From NCBI RefSeq assembly GCF_033958435.1, contig NC_134138.1, positions 23,528,598-23,592,597 on the forward strand: DNA of 64,000 nt. Direction: 5' to 3'. This DNA is from Carettochelys insculpta (taxonomy: Eukaryota > Chordata > Testudines > Carettochelyidae). A model generated the notes under the pieces. The model saw only the letters and a list, made by a program, of their open reading frames with translations. It ran no database searches and was not told where the DNA came from. This document shows positions 34,640-44,710 of the stretch, in pieces. A program made the position numbers and the translations under genes. How positions within the stretch are numbered: position 1 is the stretch's first letter; every line of letters starts with the position of its first letter.

Positions 34640-34800
34640 AGTCAGAAAGTCAAACTTCCTCATTTTACAGAGCAGGAAACTGAGGCATAAATGAGTCTAA
34701 ACGACTGCTCAAGAACACACAGCCAATTTGTGAAAGGGCTGAAATCTAAATTTTTTGAGTCTCAGTCTGATGCCTTTGGCACTGGACATGCTGCCTTCTC
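34640..34800 (-). mobile_element. MIR-like SINE, reverse orientation
   Basis: CCTCATTTTACAGAGCAGGA, AACTGAGGCATAAATGAGTC, CACACAGCCAATTTGTG and GAGTCTCAGTCTGATGCC follow the order of an antisense MIR. It is the longer of the two copies of the duplicated 127-bp segment and therefore the likely donor. It ends where the next MITE's target site begins. Confidence 0.7.
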
Positions 34801-34803
34801 TGA

Positions 34804-35238
34804 GGCTATGTCCACGCTAGAGAGTTTGTCGACAAAACCTGCAGAGCATCCACTTTCCCAGGGTGTTCTGGTGACTGTAAATTGACAGAAAGCGGCACTT
34901 CTGTTGACAGCGTTCTGCTGCTCCCCCATGATGCAGAACGCTTCTATCAACAGAGATCTGACAGAAGATCTGTCAACAGAAAACCTGTCTGGACGTTCCA
35001 GGGGGCTCCTATTGACAGACGGGGCTCCCAGGACACCAGGCAGCCCTGTCTGCTGTGCTTCCAGCTGGCCATTTTGTCGAGAGAGTAGCTGGGCAGTACG
35101 GCCACTCTATGTTCACAGGGCAGATCGCTCTTTCGGTCTGCTTTGCAGTCTGGCTGCAATCTGTCAACAGAAGGTTTGTCAGAAGATGTCTTCTGGCAGT
35201 AACTTCTGCCAACCAGTCGCTCTAGTGTAGACACAGGC
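34804..35238. mobile_element. Harbinger-like MITE, GTCGACAG subfamily
   Basis: A 435-bp element with termini GGCTATGTCCAC and GTAGACACAGGC and an exact TGA duplication (34801-34803 and 35239-35241). The interior is built of TTGTCGACAAA, TTCTGTTGACAG and similar motifs, as at 19591-20030. Three overlapping frames (34882-35261) are products of the repeats. Confidence 0.85.
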
Positions 35239-35276
35239 TGAGAGCTAGATCCAGCAAACACATATGAACAACCCTT

Positions 35277-35860
35277 GCTGTAATTTAAGCCCCTTACTTC
35301 TTCTCCTATCCTCAGAGGTTAACAAGAACAATTTTTCTCCTTCCTCCTTGTAACCTTTTATGTACTTGAAAACTATTAGGTCCCCACTCAGTCTTCAGTT
35401 TTCCACATTAAACAAACATGATTTTTTTTCAATCCTCCTTCTTAAGTCCTGGTTTCTTGACCTTTAATCATTGTTTGCTGCTCTCCTCCAGACCTTGTCC
35501 CACTTGTCCACATCTTTCCTGAAATGGGGTGCCCAGAACTGGCCACTAGATTGCAGCTGAGGCCCAGTCAGCGTGGAGTAGAGTCGAAGAAATACTTCTC
35601 TTCTCTTACCTACAACACTCCTGCTACTCCAGCCAAGAAAAATACTCACATATTTTTTAAACAGTGTTGCACTCTTGGGTCAAAAGTTAGCTTGTGATCT
35701 ACTATGGACCCCAAATCCCTTTCCACAGAGCTGCGCTGGACTGGAGTCTATGGGCTTCATCCTGTCAGATTCTTCCATAAGATGTGGAGTGCCCTTACCA
35801 TGATGAAGCACATATCTCTTCCTACAGTAGGAAGCCCCATCTCCTTGAGATAAAAGTGGG
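35277..35860 (-). pseudogene. CR1 LINE fragment, diverged subfamily, reverse strand
   Basis: Read in reverse, it covers the C-terminal third of CR1 ORF2. The + strand carries GTAATTTAAGCCCC (KL tail), CTTTAATCATTGTTTGCTGC, CACATCTTTCCTGAAATGGG and AGCTTGTGATCTACTATGGA in the same order as 16803-17260. It is clearly more diverged than the 16.6-18 kb copy, with many stops. Neither the 3' octamers nor the catalytic box is present. Confidence 0.8.
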
Positions 35861-36356
35861 AAACCATAGCAGGAGTTAGGTGTGTTTACCAGCGGGAAGA
35901 GATGAAAGTACAACAAGCCAGTTACAAAATGATTACTTTAGGACTGCTTTGGTCTGATACATCTCGGGTGTGGCTACACGTGCACAGTATTTCGAAAAGA
36001 CCATCTCTCTTTCGAAAGAACGAAGGGAGCATCTAAATGTGCCATGAGCTCTTGTGATTTGAAATCGAAAGAACACAGCCCAGACATCGAAAGTTGGACC
36101 CTGATCCCGTATGGGAAGAGCACCACCCGTCAAAAAACAACGTAGAAAGAAGGCACGTGTAGATGCTCCCTGGCCCCCTCTTTCGAAAGAGGAGTCCTCC
36201 ACGATAGCGCCCAGCTGAAGCGCAGAGACTCCCTGCCCCTCCAAGTGGAGCTCTATGACCCGCATATCTGGCTGTTCTTAAAGCTGCACAGACCCAGAAA
36301 CCCTGTGGCAGAAAGCTGAGAGCAGGCAAACTGCGAAAACACGAACTCCCAGCAGC

Positions 36357-37720
36357 ATGCCCACTCAGTTGCCCCCAATGACAGCAACAGGCACACGGCC
36401 AGTGCCTGACAGTCTCCTGAGCCCCAGTGCCCACCTCAGAGCCCCCACAGGGCTCCCAGGGGTCCATCCCAGAAAAAAAAGAAAACGGACCCTTCCTGGA
36501 CAGACTGTGAACTCCGAGACCTCCTGGGCCTCTGGAAAGAAGAGGAGGTCCTCCAGGAGACGGGGGTTAAGCAGAGGAATGCCGCTGCGTTCGCCCACCT
36601 GTCCTGGGGACTGACCAGCCAAGGCCACCTGGAGCAGACCTCAGAGCAAGTCCAGAGCAAACTAAAGGAGCTCTGGCAGGGCTATGCCCGGGTCCAGGAT
36701 GAGGCTGAGTGCTCAGGGGCAGGCCCCTCCACCTGCCCCTACTATTGGGAGCTACACCACATCCTGGGGCCCCGGGACAGATCCCCACCCACAGCGGTCC
36801 TGGACAGCTCAGCAGACCAGCCTGAGCCGAAGGAGCTGGAGGAGCCAGGACCAGCCAGCCTGAGCTAGAGGGCACACACCATTTGTGACTTTTCCAGCGA
36901 GGAGGGTGGTCTTGTCATCGACATCCCCTCGTGGTCGTCCAGCCGGGCCACAGGGATCTGGGCATCCCCGGGGATCATCGAGGTTCCCCCCCGCAGTAAG
37001 TGCACAGCGGGGCCAGCATCCTGGCATGCAGGGTGGGGGAGGCACCCCTGCCAGTGGACTAGGCACAGCCCTGGAGGCCCAAGGCCAGACACCCCAGCTC
37101 GCCACAGCCCCGAACACACCCTCTGCGCCTGCCTGTGCCACCCAGCACCCAGACCTGTGAACAGTTCCAGGCACCCAGTTGCCCAGTGGGACGTCCGCGG
37201 GCCAGCCCACACCCGGGGATGGTTCCACCCGGGAGGGAAGCCCTGTGTGCACTTGACGCCATAGGGATGCCATGCCCACCATGGCCAAGCCCTGGGGGGG
37301 GGTCAGGGGAGGCGGGGTCTCGGGGAGACAGAGTCTCCAGTGGGGAATGGGGGATGAGGTCCAGCTCGGAGACTGACATGCTATCCATCACCCCTTCCTG
37401 GTGCAGCAAGAGAGGGCCCACACAGTCCTTCAGCATCAGTGGTCCTCAAGAGCCCCCTGGAGGCTTTGGACAGGGGCCAGGCACCTCCAGCAGCAGCAAC
37501 GTGCCAGGTGCACAGACGGAGGTCACAGCGGTGCATGGGGGATGACCCTTCTGACCTCTGCCAGGCAGATCTCATGGAGCGCCACCTCCAGCTGGAGGAG
37601 ACCAACCTGGCATGGTGGAGGGAGGCCTGGGACCAGCTCATGTCCTGCTTGGACGCCATCCATGGGACTTTGCAGGAGCATGTGGGCAATGTGGCCCGGC
37701 TCCTGGCCCTCCACATACAC
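36357..37720 (+). pseudogene. Harbinger Myb/SANT-like DNA-binding protein, element A, broken
   Basis: The DNA-binding partner of the Harbinger nuclease. The domain reads from about 36491 as PSWTDCELRDLLGLWKEEEV and continues through KELWQGYARVQDEA to TCPYYWELHHILGPR, matching residue for residue the pattern in element B. The ATG at 36357 is in another frame; the shift falls in or just after the A-rich run at 36470-36486. A TAG at 36866-36868 interrupts the acidic linker. A donor (GTAAGT at 36996) and an acceptor (GGTGCAG, ending 37406) bound a 411-bp intron. The last exon holds a coiled-coil region (DLMERHLQLEETNLAWWREA). Exon positions are inferred from element B. Confidence 0.75.
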
Positions 37721-38151
37721 ACCCCAGCTGCCCACCCCCCTAAGCCCCCTGCAAGGCCCCCCCAGAAAGGTCCCCTTCCCACCCCACCCCACCCCCCAGA
37801 GTCCTGCACCCCACCCCCACACCAATGTCCCCTCTGCTGTCCCACCATGCCCCTACCTTCTGGTGCTCCCTGCCCCATCCCAGCCCCACCATGGCACCCG
37901 TTCCCGGAGGGGGAAGGGGATCCCAGGGCCAGTGGGGCTCTCAGCCCACAACCCCATTGCCCGAGTGACCATCCCACTTCTGGCCCCCTCACCACCCTCC
38001 TCCAAGTTCAGGCCCCCACACCCTCCACGCCCAGTTCTGGCCCCCTCTCCACCCTCCTCCAAGCTCAGGCCTCCCCACCCCGCAACATACAGGGATGTCC
38101 TCCCACTCACATTGTAAACAGTTGGACATTTATACTACAGTTTTTTACGGT

Positions 38152-38175
38152 TTTATTGTTGATAAGGTTTTTATT
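38152..38175 (-). terminator. Polyadenylation signals of element A nuclease gene
   Basis: Two AATAAA hexamers on the reverse strand (38152-38157 and 38170-38175) lie a little over 100 bp beyond the HARBI1 stop. Element B has one at the matching place, supporting their use. Confidence 0.5.
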
Positions 38176-38287
38176 GTGCACCAATGCCAGTGTCCCATGG
38201 TCCCATGATGGTGCAGCATGGATGCAGTGGTGGTGGTGGCGAGGATGTATGGGGAGACGGTGAGGGGTGGGCATCGGGGAGGGGGGA

Positions 38288-39692
38288 TCAATGCAGCCCT
38301 GAAGCAAGACTTACGCGAAGGACCTCCCGGATCTGGACACCGTTGCACTTCACCTGGTGGCTGGCAACAGCTGCCGGCTGCTCGAACCCCACGGTGGCCT
38401 CAGCTGCCCACCCCTGGATGTAGGCATCCCCCTTACTCTCCACAATGTTCTGGAGGACACAGCAGGCACCCAGCACTTGTGGGACATTGTGCATCCCCGC
38501 CTTGAGGCGGGCAAGAAGGCACTGCCACCATCCCTTGAGGTGCCCGAAGGCCCGCTCGACCATGTGCCAGGCCTGGTTGAGGTGGGTGTTCAGGGCCTCC
38601 CTGCTGGGGTCGAGGTGCCCAGTGAAGGGCTGCATCAGCCATGGCATTAGGGGGTATGCCACATCCACAACCATGCTCAGCGGCATGGTGGTGTCCCCAG
38701 CCAGCATCTCCTGCTGGGGGATGAAGGTGCCGGCCTCCAAACGCCGGCACAGGCCAAAATTGCAGAAGACCCTGGCCTCATGGGTTCGCCCCGACCAGCT
38801 CACATAGATGTCCATGAACTGGCCTTTGTGGTCCACCAGGGCCTGGAGGACCACCAAGTAGTAGCCCTTCTGGTTGATATAGCAACCGGTGCTGTGTGGT
38901 GGGGCGCGGATGGGGATGTGAGTCCTGTCCAGAGCACCAAAGCAGTTCAGGAACCCCAGCAAGGAGAAACCCTCGATGATGGTGTCCAGGTCCCCGATGC
39001 AGATGACTTGGTGCAGGAGCATGGCTGTCATGGCATGGACAACGTGCATGGGAGGGAGGCCATGCACTCTCATGAGGGTGTGGCAGGGTGTTCCCAGCTG
39101 GCGACCCCACTCCCGCCCCCTCAAGCCAGCAACCCCCTCCAGACCCCGCCTGGCCAGTGACCCCCGAGGGGTCCCTGTGTCCATGGGCCCCCTACCCTTT
39201 CGCATGGTGGGAGTATGCCCTGGGCCTGGCTTACCTCCATGAGCACTGCTCCTACAGTGGCCTTGCCCACCCCGAACTGGTGGCCCACTGAGCAGTAGGA
39301 GTCTGGGGTGGCCAGTTTCCACATCGCAATTGTGACTCGCTTCTCAAGGGGGAGTGCAGGCCGCATGGTGGTGTCCTGATGCCTCAGTGCAGGTGCCAGC
39401 CAGTGACACAGCTCCTGGAAGGTGTCCCGGCTCATGCAAAAGTTCCAGAGCCAGGTGGCATCATCCCATTACCCCAGAACTAGTCGCTCCCACCAGTCCA
39501 TGCTACTGGGGCGGCTCCACAGGCGCCGGGGTGCCAGGGGGCGGGGTGCAGGCTGGGTGGGCTCTGTGTCCTTGTGGGGCTGTTCTGTCTCCCATGGAGG
39601 ATGGGGGCAGCTGCGGCGACCGTGCAGACAATGTGGGCAACAGTGCCCACGATGTCTGCATCCAGTGCCAGGAGCAGGGTGTCGTCGGCCAT
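38288..39692 (-). pseudogene. HARBI1-like: HARBI1-type DDE nuclease, element A, inactivated
   Basis: The transposase-nuclease of a Harbinger element. Exon 1 is 39235-39692 (ATG at 39692, MADDTLLLALDAD), exon 2 is 38288-39043. Exon 1 has a frameshift in its variable N-terminal part and a TAA at 39469-39471 just before WDDATWLWNF; it then reads ELCHWLAPALRHQDTTMRPA to the donor GAG|GTAAGC. Exon 2 is open throughout: GALDRTHIPI holds the first Asp and VERAFGHLKGWWQCL the Glu. The second catalytic site reads SGRTHEARVF, with Glu instead of the HD Asp found in element B. The intron's acceptor has AC instead of AG (39044-39045). The 344-codon frame 38288-39322 runs on through the intron. Confidence 0.85.
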
Positions 39693-40140
39693 GGTGCTGC
39701 TGTGCTGGGGTCTGCATTGCTCCTGGCAGCTTGGCAGGCCTTGGCTAGTGCAGGGCGGGGGAACTGGACTGGGTCCTTTAAGGCGGCAGCTGGCTGTGGG
39801 CCCCAGAAGGGCTTGGCGGCCATGCGACCCCATCCGTGGCATCTCCGTCTCCCTTCTTTTGAAAGAGCGCTTGTACATGTGTGGATGCTCCCTTTCGAAA
39901 TAAGGTGATGGGGTCTTTGAAAGAGTGGGTCAGAACTGCGATCCGCCTTTGCCATGTGGTCGTGTTCTTTCGAAAGCCGGTATATCGATTTCTGGCTTTT
40001 GATTTTCCTTTTTCGATGGTGGGCTCCTGTGTAGACGCAGCCCTAAAGAGCCAGTCCCAAATGACCATACCCCATATGCAGTTGCTGTAAATGCACAGTC
40101 CTGCAGTTGGCAGTAAGGTCAGATGATGACTAGCCACATA

Positions 40141-40533
40141 GCTTGTCTAGTTTGGAAAAAAGAAGATTGAGAGGCGACATGATAACGGTTTTCAGGTATC
40201 TAAAAGGGTGTCATAAGGAAGAGGGGGAGAACTTGTTCTTCTTGGCCTCTGACGATAGAACAAGGAACAATGGGCTTAAACTGCAGCAAGGGAGGTTTAG
40301 GTTGGACATCATGAAAAAGTTCCTAGCTGTTAGGGTGGTCAAACACTGGAATAAATTGCCTAGGGAGGCCATGGAATTTCCATCTCTGGAGATATTTAAG
40401 AACAGGTTAGATAAATGTCTATCAGGGATGGTCTAGACAGTACATGGTCCTGCCATTGGGGCAGGGGACTGGACTTGATGACCTCTCAAGGTCTCTTCCA
40501 GTCCTAGTATTCTGTGATTCTATGATTCTATAG
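40141..40533 (+). mobile_element. CR1 LINE, 3' end
   Basis: Starts within the ORF2 C-terminus (SLEKRRLRGDMITVFRYLKG) and stays in frame to a normal stop at 40436, then has the short UTR and GATTCTATGATTCTAT octamers. No frameshift is visible in 290 bp of coding sequence, so it is one of the younger tails here. It fills most of the 0.6-kb gap between Harbinger elements A and B. Confidence 0.92.
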
Positions 40534-41079
40534 GAAGGTGCTCAAAGGAGAGTAGCTGCTTCTGCATATTGAATGTCACCAATGTGTAGCACCTGAAAGT
40601 TATCATCTCCATATGCAGACCTGAAAGCCTGAGTAGCTAGCATTAGCCGCGTCTACGCTAGCTGGCTATTTCGAAGTAGCCGTGCCAACTTCGAAATAGC
40701 ACCCGCCGCCTCTACACGTGCCAAGCGCTATTTCAAAGTTGAAATCAACGTAAGGCGGTGAGACGTCGAAGTCGCTATCCCCATCAGGAGATGGGAATAG
40801 CGCCCTACTTCGACGTTGAACATCAAAGTAGGGCACGTGTAGACGATCCGCATCCCGCAACATCGAAATAGCGGGGTCCTCCATGGTGGCCATCAGCTGA
40901 GGGGTTGAGACACACTCTCTCCAGCCCCTGAGCTCTATGGTCGCTGCATGCAGCAGCCCCTTAAAGCTCCCCGCCCCCTTATTTCCTGTGCAGGAAGCTG
41001 AGAACTCGTGCAGGCAGCGGCACTGCCATGTGCACAGCCTGCACGGCCCTCAGCAGCCCCAGCCCACACCCTGAACCTC

Positions 41080-42536
41080 ATGGCAGCCAGCCAGCCCCCC
41101 AAGCGCCCACAGGGCGCCCCCCGCAAGGGGACCCAGGGCTCCCAGCCTGCCAGCCAGAGGGGGAAGAGGCAGCAGGGCCCCTCCTGGATGGAGGCCGAGA
41201 TCTGGGACCTGCTGGGGCTCTGGGGCGAGGAGGAGGTGCTCCAGGTAATGGGGAGCAAGAGGCGGAACGTGGATGTGTTCACTCGGCTGTCTGAGGGCCT
41301 GGCTGCCCGGGGTCACCCTGCCCGCACTCCTGACCATGTCAGGAGTAAGGTGAAGGAGCTGTGGCAGGGTTACGCCCGGGCCCGGGATGCAGCCAGCCGA
41401 TCTGGGGCCGCCCCTGCCACTTGCCCCTTTTACAGGGAGCTCAGGTCCATCCTGGGGCCCCGGCACACCTCCTCCTCCCCTCTGGCCACTCTTGACACAT
41501 TGGCCAATGAGCCCCAGCAGGCCCCGGAGACAGAGTCCGCCCTGGACGCAAGCCCTGCACCCCAGGGCTCCCCCCAGGAGCCCACCCCTGGGACGCTGGA
41601 GGAGGAGGAGGGGGAGTCCTCCAGCGATGGGGGGCTCCACATCGCTCTCCCGTCCTGCAGCTCCAGCAGGGTGTCTGCCCAATGGGTGTCCCCCGAACGT
41701 GGGAGCGGATCATCAGGTATGTACCCCCCCGGTGCACACCCCTGGGGTTAAGGGGTGGGGACAAGAGACATAACCAGGACCCTCCACACGCCCAGATGAC
41801 CATGGCCCCAAGGACATCAGTGGCATGTCCCTCAGAAGAGTGCATCAGCCCCTGCCCCCCAGCAGGACAGCGCCATGCCCCATCCCTGGGGATGGGGGGA
41901 GCGGAACCTAGGGTCACCTGTGGGGTTGGGGGGACACCCATCAGCAGCAGCAGCATCTCCGGGGGATGGGGATGGGGAACCAGCAGCAGAGGGGTGGGGG
42001 GACAAGGGCCATGGGTCAGGGCCCACACTAATGGCTGTCTCCACTCTTCTTCCCGCGTGTTCCACAGCTGCACCATCGGAGGGCCCGGAGAGCGCCGGCG
42101 AGGTGTCCGTGGTCCCAGGGGGACCACCAGGGCCATCCCAGCAGGCCAGCCCCTCGGCGGAGCACAGACCAGCCCCAGGATGAGGCCGACAGAGGAGGAG
42201 CCACCCATGGACAGCCATGGACCCCCAGCTGCTCGCGACCCTCCGCCATCAGCTGGAGGTGTCGGAGCGGCGCCTGCGGGTGGAGGAGCAGCGGCTAGAG
42301 CTCCAGGAGCGAGTGCTGGCCTGGCACCAGGAGGCTTGGGGGCCTTCATGCGCACATTCCACCAGATTGAGCAGCACCTGGTCCCCCCTGCCGCTCTGCC
42401 CTCCGTGCCACCCGCCGCTCCACCTGCCATCCCTCCACCGTCTGCCACCCTGGGGCCTGCCGCCGAGGGGGACCATGGGCCTGCGGACACCGGACGGCCC
42501 TATTTGCCGGTTCTCCCAGCCCCCACCCAGCCTTGA
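41080..42536 (+). pseudogene. Harbinger Myb/SANT-like DNA-binding protein, element B, lightly damaged
   Basis: Binds element ends and recruits the nuclease in characterised Harbinger systems. Exon 1 is 41080-41716; the Met in MAASQPPKRPQ was chosen over the one 24 codons upstream because coding composition starts there. A basic stretch precedes the Myb/SANT-like domain at about residues 35-125 (PSWMEAEIWDLLGLWGEEEV ... TCPFYRELRSILG). A Ser/Glu-rich acidic linker follows. The intron is 41717-42067 (GTATGT ... TTCCACAG). Exon 2 starts AAPSEGPESAGE and meets TGA at 42181-42183. Beyond it, in the same frame, a coiled coil (RRLRVEEQRLELQERVLAWH) continues. One base is missing in the G run near 42340, after which the reading resumes in another frame (FMRTFHQIEQHL) to 42536. 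Confidence 0.85.
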
Positions 42537-42737
42537 CCAGGGCTCCGGCTGAGACGTGGGTCGCACCCCCCAACACCGGGTGCTGGACAATAGGGTGCGG
42601 GGCCAAGGATGTTGCCCCCCCTTTGTACATATTCCCCCCATGTTTGTAAATAGTTTTTGTTCTGCCCCCCCATGTACATAGTTCCGCCTTCCTTCTGTTA
42701 ATAATAACGTTGCACTGTTTTGTTTCAAACATTTCCA

Positions 42738-42743
42738 TTTATT
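42738..42743 (-). terminator. Polyadenylation signal of element B nuclease gene
   Basis: AATAAA on the reverse strand, about 125 bp beyond the HARBI1 stop at 42869. Its place matches the hexamers in element A. Confidence 0.5.
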
Positions 42744-42868
42744 TCAAAGAAAAGTGTGGGGGTGTGTGTGCTCTCGGGTGCTCTGTGGTGTGGGCGTGGG
42801 GGCAGGGAGTGTTGTGGAGGATGGGAGGGTGCAGTGGGTGGCTCACCAGCAGCTGGCCCTGCTAGCGT

Positions 42869-44196
42869 TCACCCCACAGCCTGGTCAAAATGGGCCCACA
42901 GGGCCTCCCAGACCCGGATTCCCTCAGGGTCGACCTGGCGACTGGGGGCAGCGGGTGGCTGAACGTCGGCCCTGCCAGCCTCCACAGCCCAGCCCTGGAA
43001 GAAGGCCTCTCCCTTGCTCTCCACCAGGTTGTGGAGTGCGCTGCATGCGCCCACAACCTGGGGGATGTTGGTGAGGCCTGCATCCAGGTGGGTGAGGAGA
43101 CACCTCCAGTGCCCTTTGAGGCAGCTGAAAGTCCGCTCGACTACCTGGCGCACATGGTTCAAGCGCGTGTTGAACCGCTCCTGGCTGGCTGTGACGTGGC
43201 CCTTGTAGGGGTGCATGAGCCAGGGCCAGAGGGGGTACGCTGCGTCTGTGACGACGCAGAGGGGCAGGGTGGTGTCCCCCCCAGGGATCTCCCCCTGGGC
43301 GATGTAGGTCCCCACCTCCAGCTGGCGGCACAGGCCCGAATTTCTGAACACCCGGGCGTCGTGGGTGCTGCCAGGCCAGCCAACATAAATGTCCAAGAGG
43401 CGGCCCCGGCTGTCCACCATGGCCTGCAGGACCACAGAATGGTGTCCTTCCTATGAGGAAGCGTCCTCCGCTGTGCTCCGGGGCACGGATGGGGATACAG
43501 GTCCCATCCAGAGCCCCAAAGCAATTTGGGAAGCCCAGGCTGGCAAACCCCGCAATGGTGGCATCCGGGTCCCCAGGCCCCACGAGCCTGTGGAGGAGCA
43601 GGGCATTGATTGCGTGGACGACCTGCAGGGGAAAGGCATGAGAGAGCATTGGTGAGGGGTGTGCAGGGTGTGTCCGGCCCTCCCCACAGGGGTCCCCCCA
43701 TCCCCACAGGGCTCCCCCACTCCCCCGGGTCCTCTTACCTCCATGAGGACAGCTCCGACGGTGGCCTTGCCCACGCCGAACTGCTGCCCTACGGTTCGGT
43801 AGCTGTCGGGAGTGGCCAGCTTCCAGACAGCAATGCCAACCCGTTTCTCTACTGTCAGGGCATGTCGCATGGGGGTGTCCTGGTGCCTCAGTGCGGGGGT
43901 GAGCCACTGGCAGAGCTCCAGGAATGTCTGTTGGCTCATCCAGAAGTTCTGGAGCCAGAGGTCGTTGTCCCACTCGCTAAGCACCAGCCGCTTCCACCAG
44001 TCCGTGCTCGTGGGGTATCTCCACAGCCGGTGGTGTGTGCGGCAGGTGGGAGCTGGGAGGGTAGCAAGGTCTGGGGTTGCTTCATCATCCCCCGAGGACA
44101 GCTCATGTTCCTGAAATAAAAGATGGTCAGCTGCCTCCTGCATAGCACTGAGCAGGGCAGCCACTGGTCCTGCAGGGGAGGGTGTGGGGGCCTCTA

Positions 44197-44240
<44 letters not shown>

Positions 44241-44248
44241 GGGTCCAT
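42869..44248 (-). pseudogene. HARBI1-like: HARBI1-type DDE nuclease, element B, one frameshift
   Basis: Transposase-nuclease that cuts and joins Harbinger ends in the nucleus. Exon 1, 44248-43739, is exactly 170 codons: MDP and 14 Gln, a variable linker, then RLWRYPTSTDWWKRLVLSEW and an HTH-like region (DSYRTVGQQFGVGKATVGAV). The intron is 43738-43623 (GTAAGA ... CCCCTGCAG), phase 0. Exon 2 starts VVHAINALLLHR. Catalytic residues are all present: Asp in FGALDGTCIPI, Asp in GWPGSTHDARVF, Glu in VERTFSCLKGHWRCL. Compared with element A, two bases are missing near 43455, shifting the frame between the first and second Asp. The stop follows FDQAVG. Apart from this the gene is open. The Met at codon -7 (MHTRRSS) is possible, but the MITE copies start at the MDP/MNP Met. 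Confidence 0.9.
44198..44239 (-). repeat. (CAG)14 polyglutamine tract in HARBI1-like exon 1
   Basis: Fourteen pure CAG codons directly after Met-Asp-Pro. The MITE copies keep only short or interrupted versions (CAGCAGCAG), so the tract has expanded in element B. The pure run predicts length variation between individuals. Confidence 0.9.
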
Positions 44249-44710
44249 ACTGCTTCGACGGGTGTGCATGCCTGTGGCTCTGCAGACCGCGTGCTATGCA
44301 GGCTGAGTGTATCTGGGAGGGGCCCTTTAAGGGAGCAGCTAGTTGTTGCCCCGGAAGTGTTAGTCCGCCCTGTGACCCTGTCTGCAGCTGTTCCTGGCAC
44401 CCTTATTTCGATGTGGGCCGCTTTGGTGTGTAGACGCTCCCCTGCAGCGCCTACTTCACTGTAGTGCTGCCCAATGTCGACGCTGAACGTCGACGGCACC
44501 AGCCCTGGAGGACGTGTAGACGCTATTTATCGAAATAGCTTATTTCGATTTCGCTACATCGAAATAATCCATTTCGATGTAGCGTCCCAGTGTAGACATA
44601 GCTATTGTGTGAAAAGTGAAGCTTCCAATGAGAAGTTCACATCATAGCCAATACTGAGCAGAAAATTATATGAGGCCTCAAGAAGAGAAACGAATATTCT
44701 AACTCATCAA

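Larger units (their letters stand above)
35966..40042 (+). mobile_element. Harbinger element A (two-gene, autonomous type, decayed)
   Basis: A 4.08-kb element. The left end GGGTGTGGCTAC and right end GTAGACGCAGCC are inverted versions of the shared terminus; the flanking triplets are CTC and CTA. Inside lie a Myb/SANT-like gene on + (36357-37720) and a HARBI1-type nuclease gene on - (38288-39692), tail to tail. Both are broken. The same layout is seen in element B, but sequence similarity between A and B is limited, so they are different subfamilies. The interior is markedly GC- and CpG-rich compared with the surrounding DNA. Confidence 0.88.
40645..44603 (+). mobile_element. Harbinger element B (two-gene, autonomous type, nearly intact)
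   Basis: A 3.96-kb element between exact ATT duplications (40642-40644 and 44604-44606). Left end AGCCGCGTCTAC, right end GTAGACATAGCT. It carries a Myb/SANT-like gene on + and a HARBI1-type nuclease gene on -, tail to tail, each with one intron obeying GT-AG. Both ends hold dense TCGA-containing motifs (TTTCGAAGT, CATCGAAAT, GTCGACGTT types). The MITEs at 930-1619 and 44711-45421 share both ends with it. Lesions found: one stop and one frameshift in the Myb gene and a 2-base loss in the nuclease, so it is not itself active but is a close relative of an active source. Confidence 0.92.

Noticed and set aside
37135..38263. Several long Pro/Gly-rich frames, both strands
   Set aside because: Most are shadow frames of the C-rich 3' part of the element A Myb gene. 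Only the coiled-coil piece (DLMERHLQLEE) is related to a real exon.
42890..44119. Plus-strand frames of 100-188 codons opposite the element B nuclease
   Set aside because: They mirror the HARBI1-like exons. The reverse strand holds the conserved catalytic motifs and splice sites.
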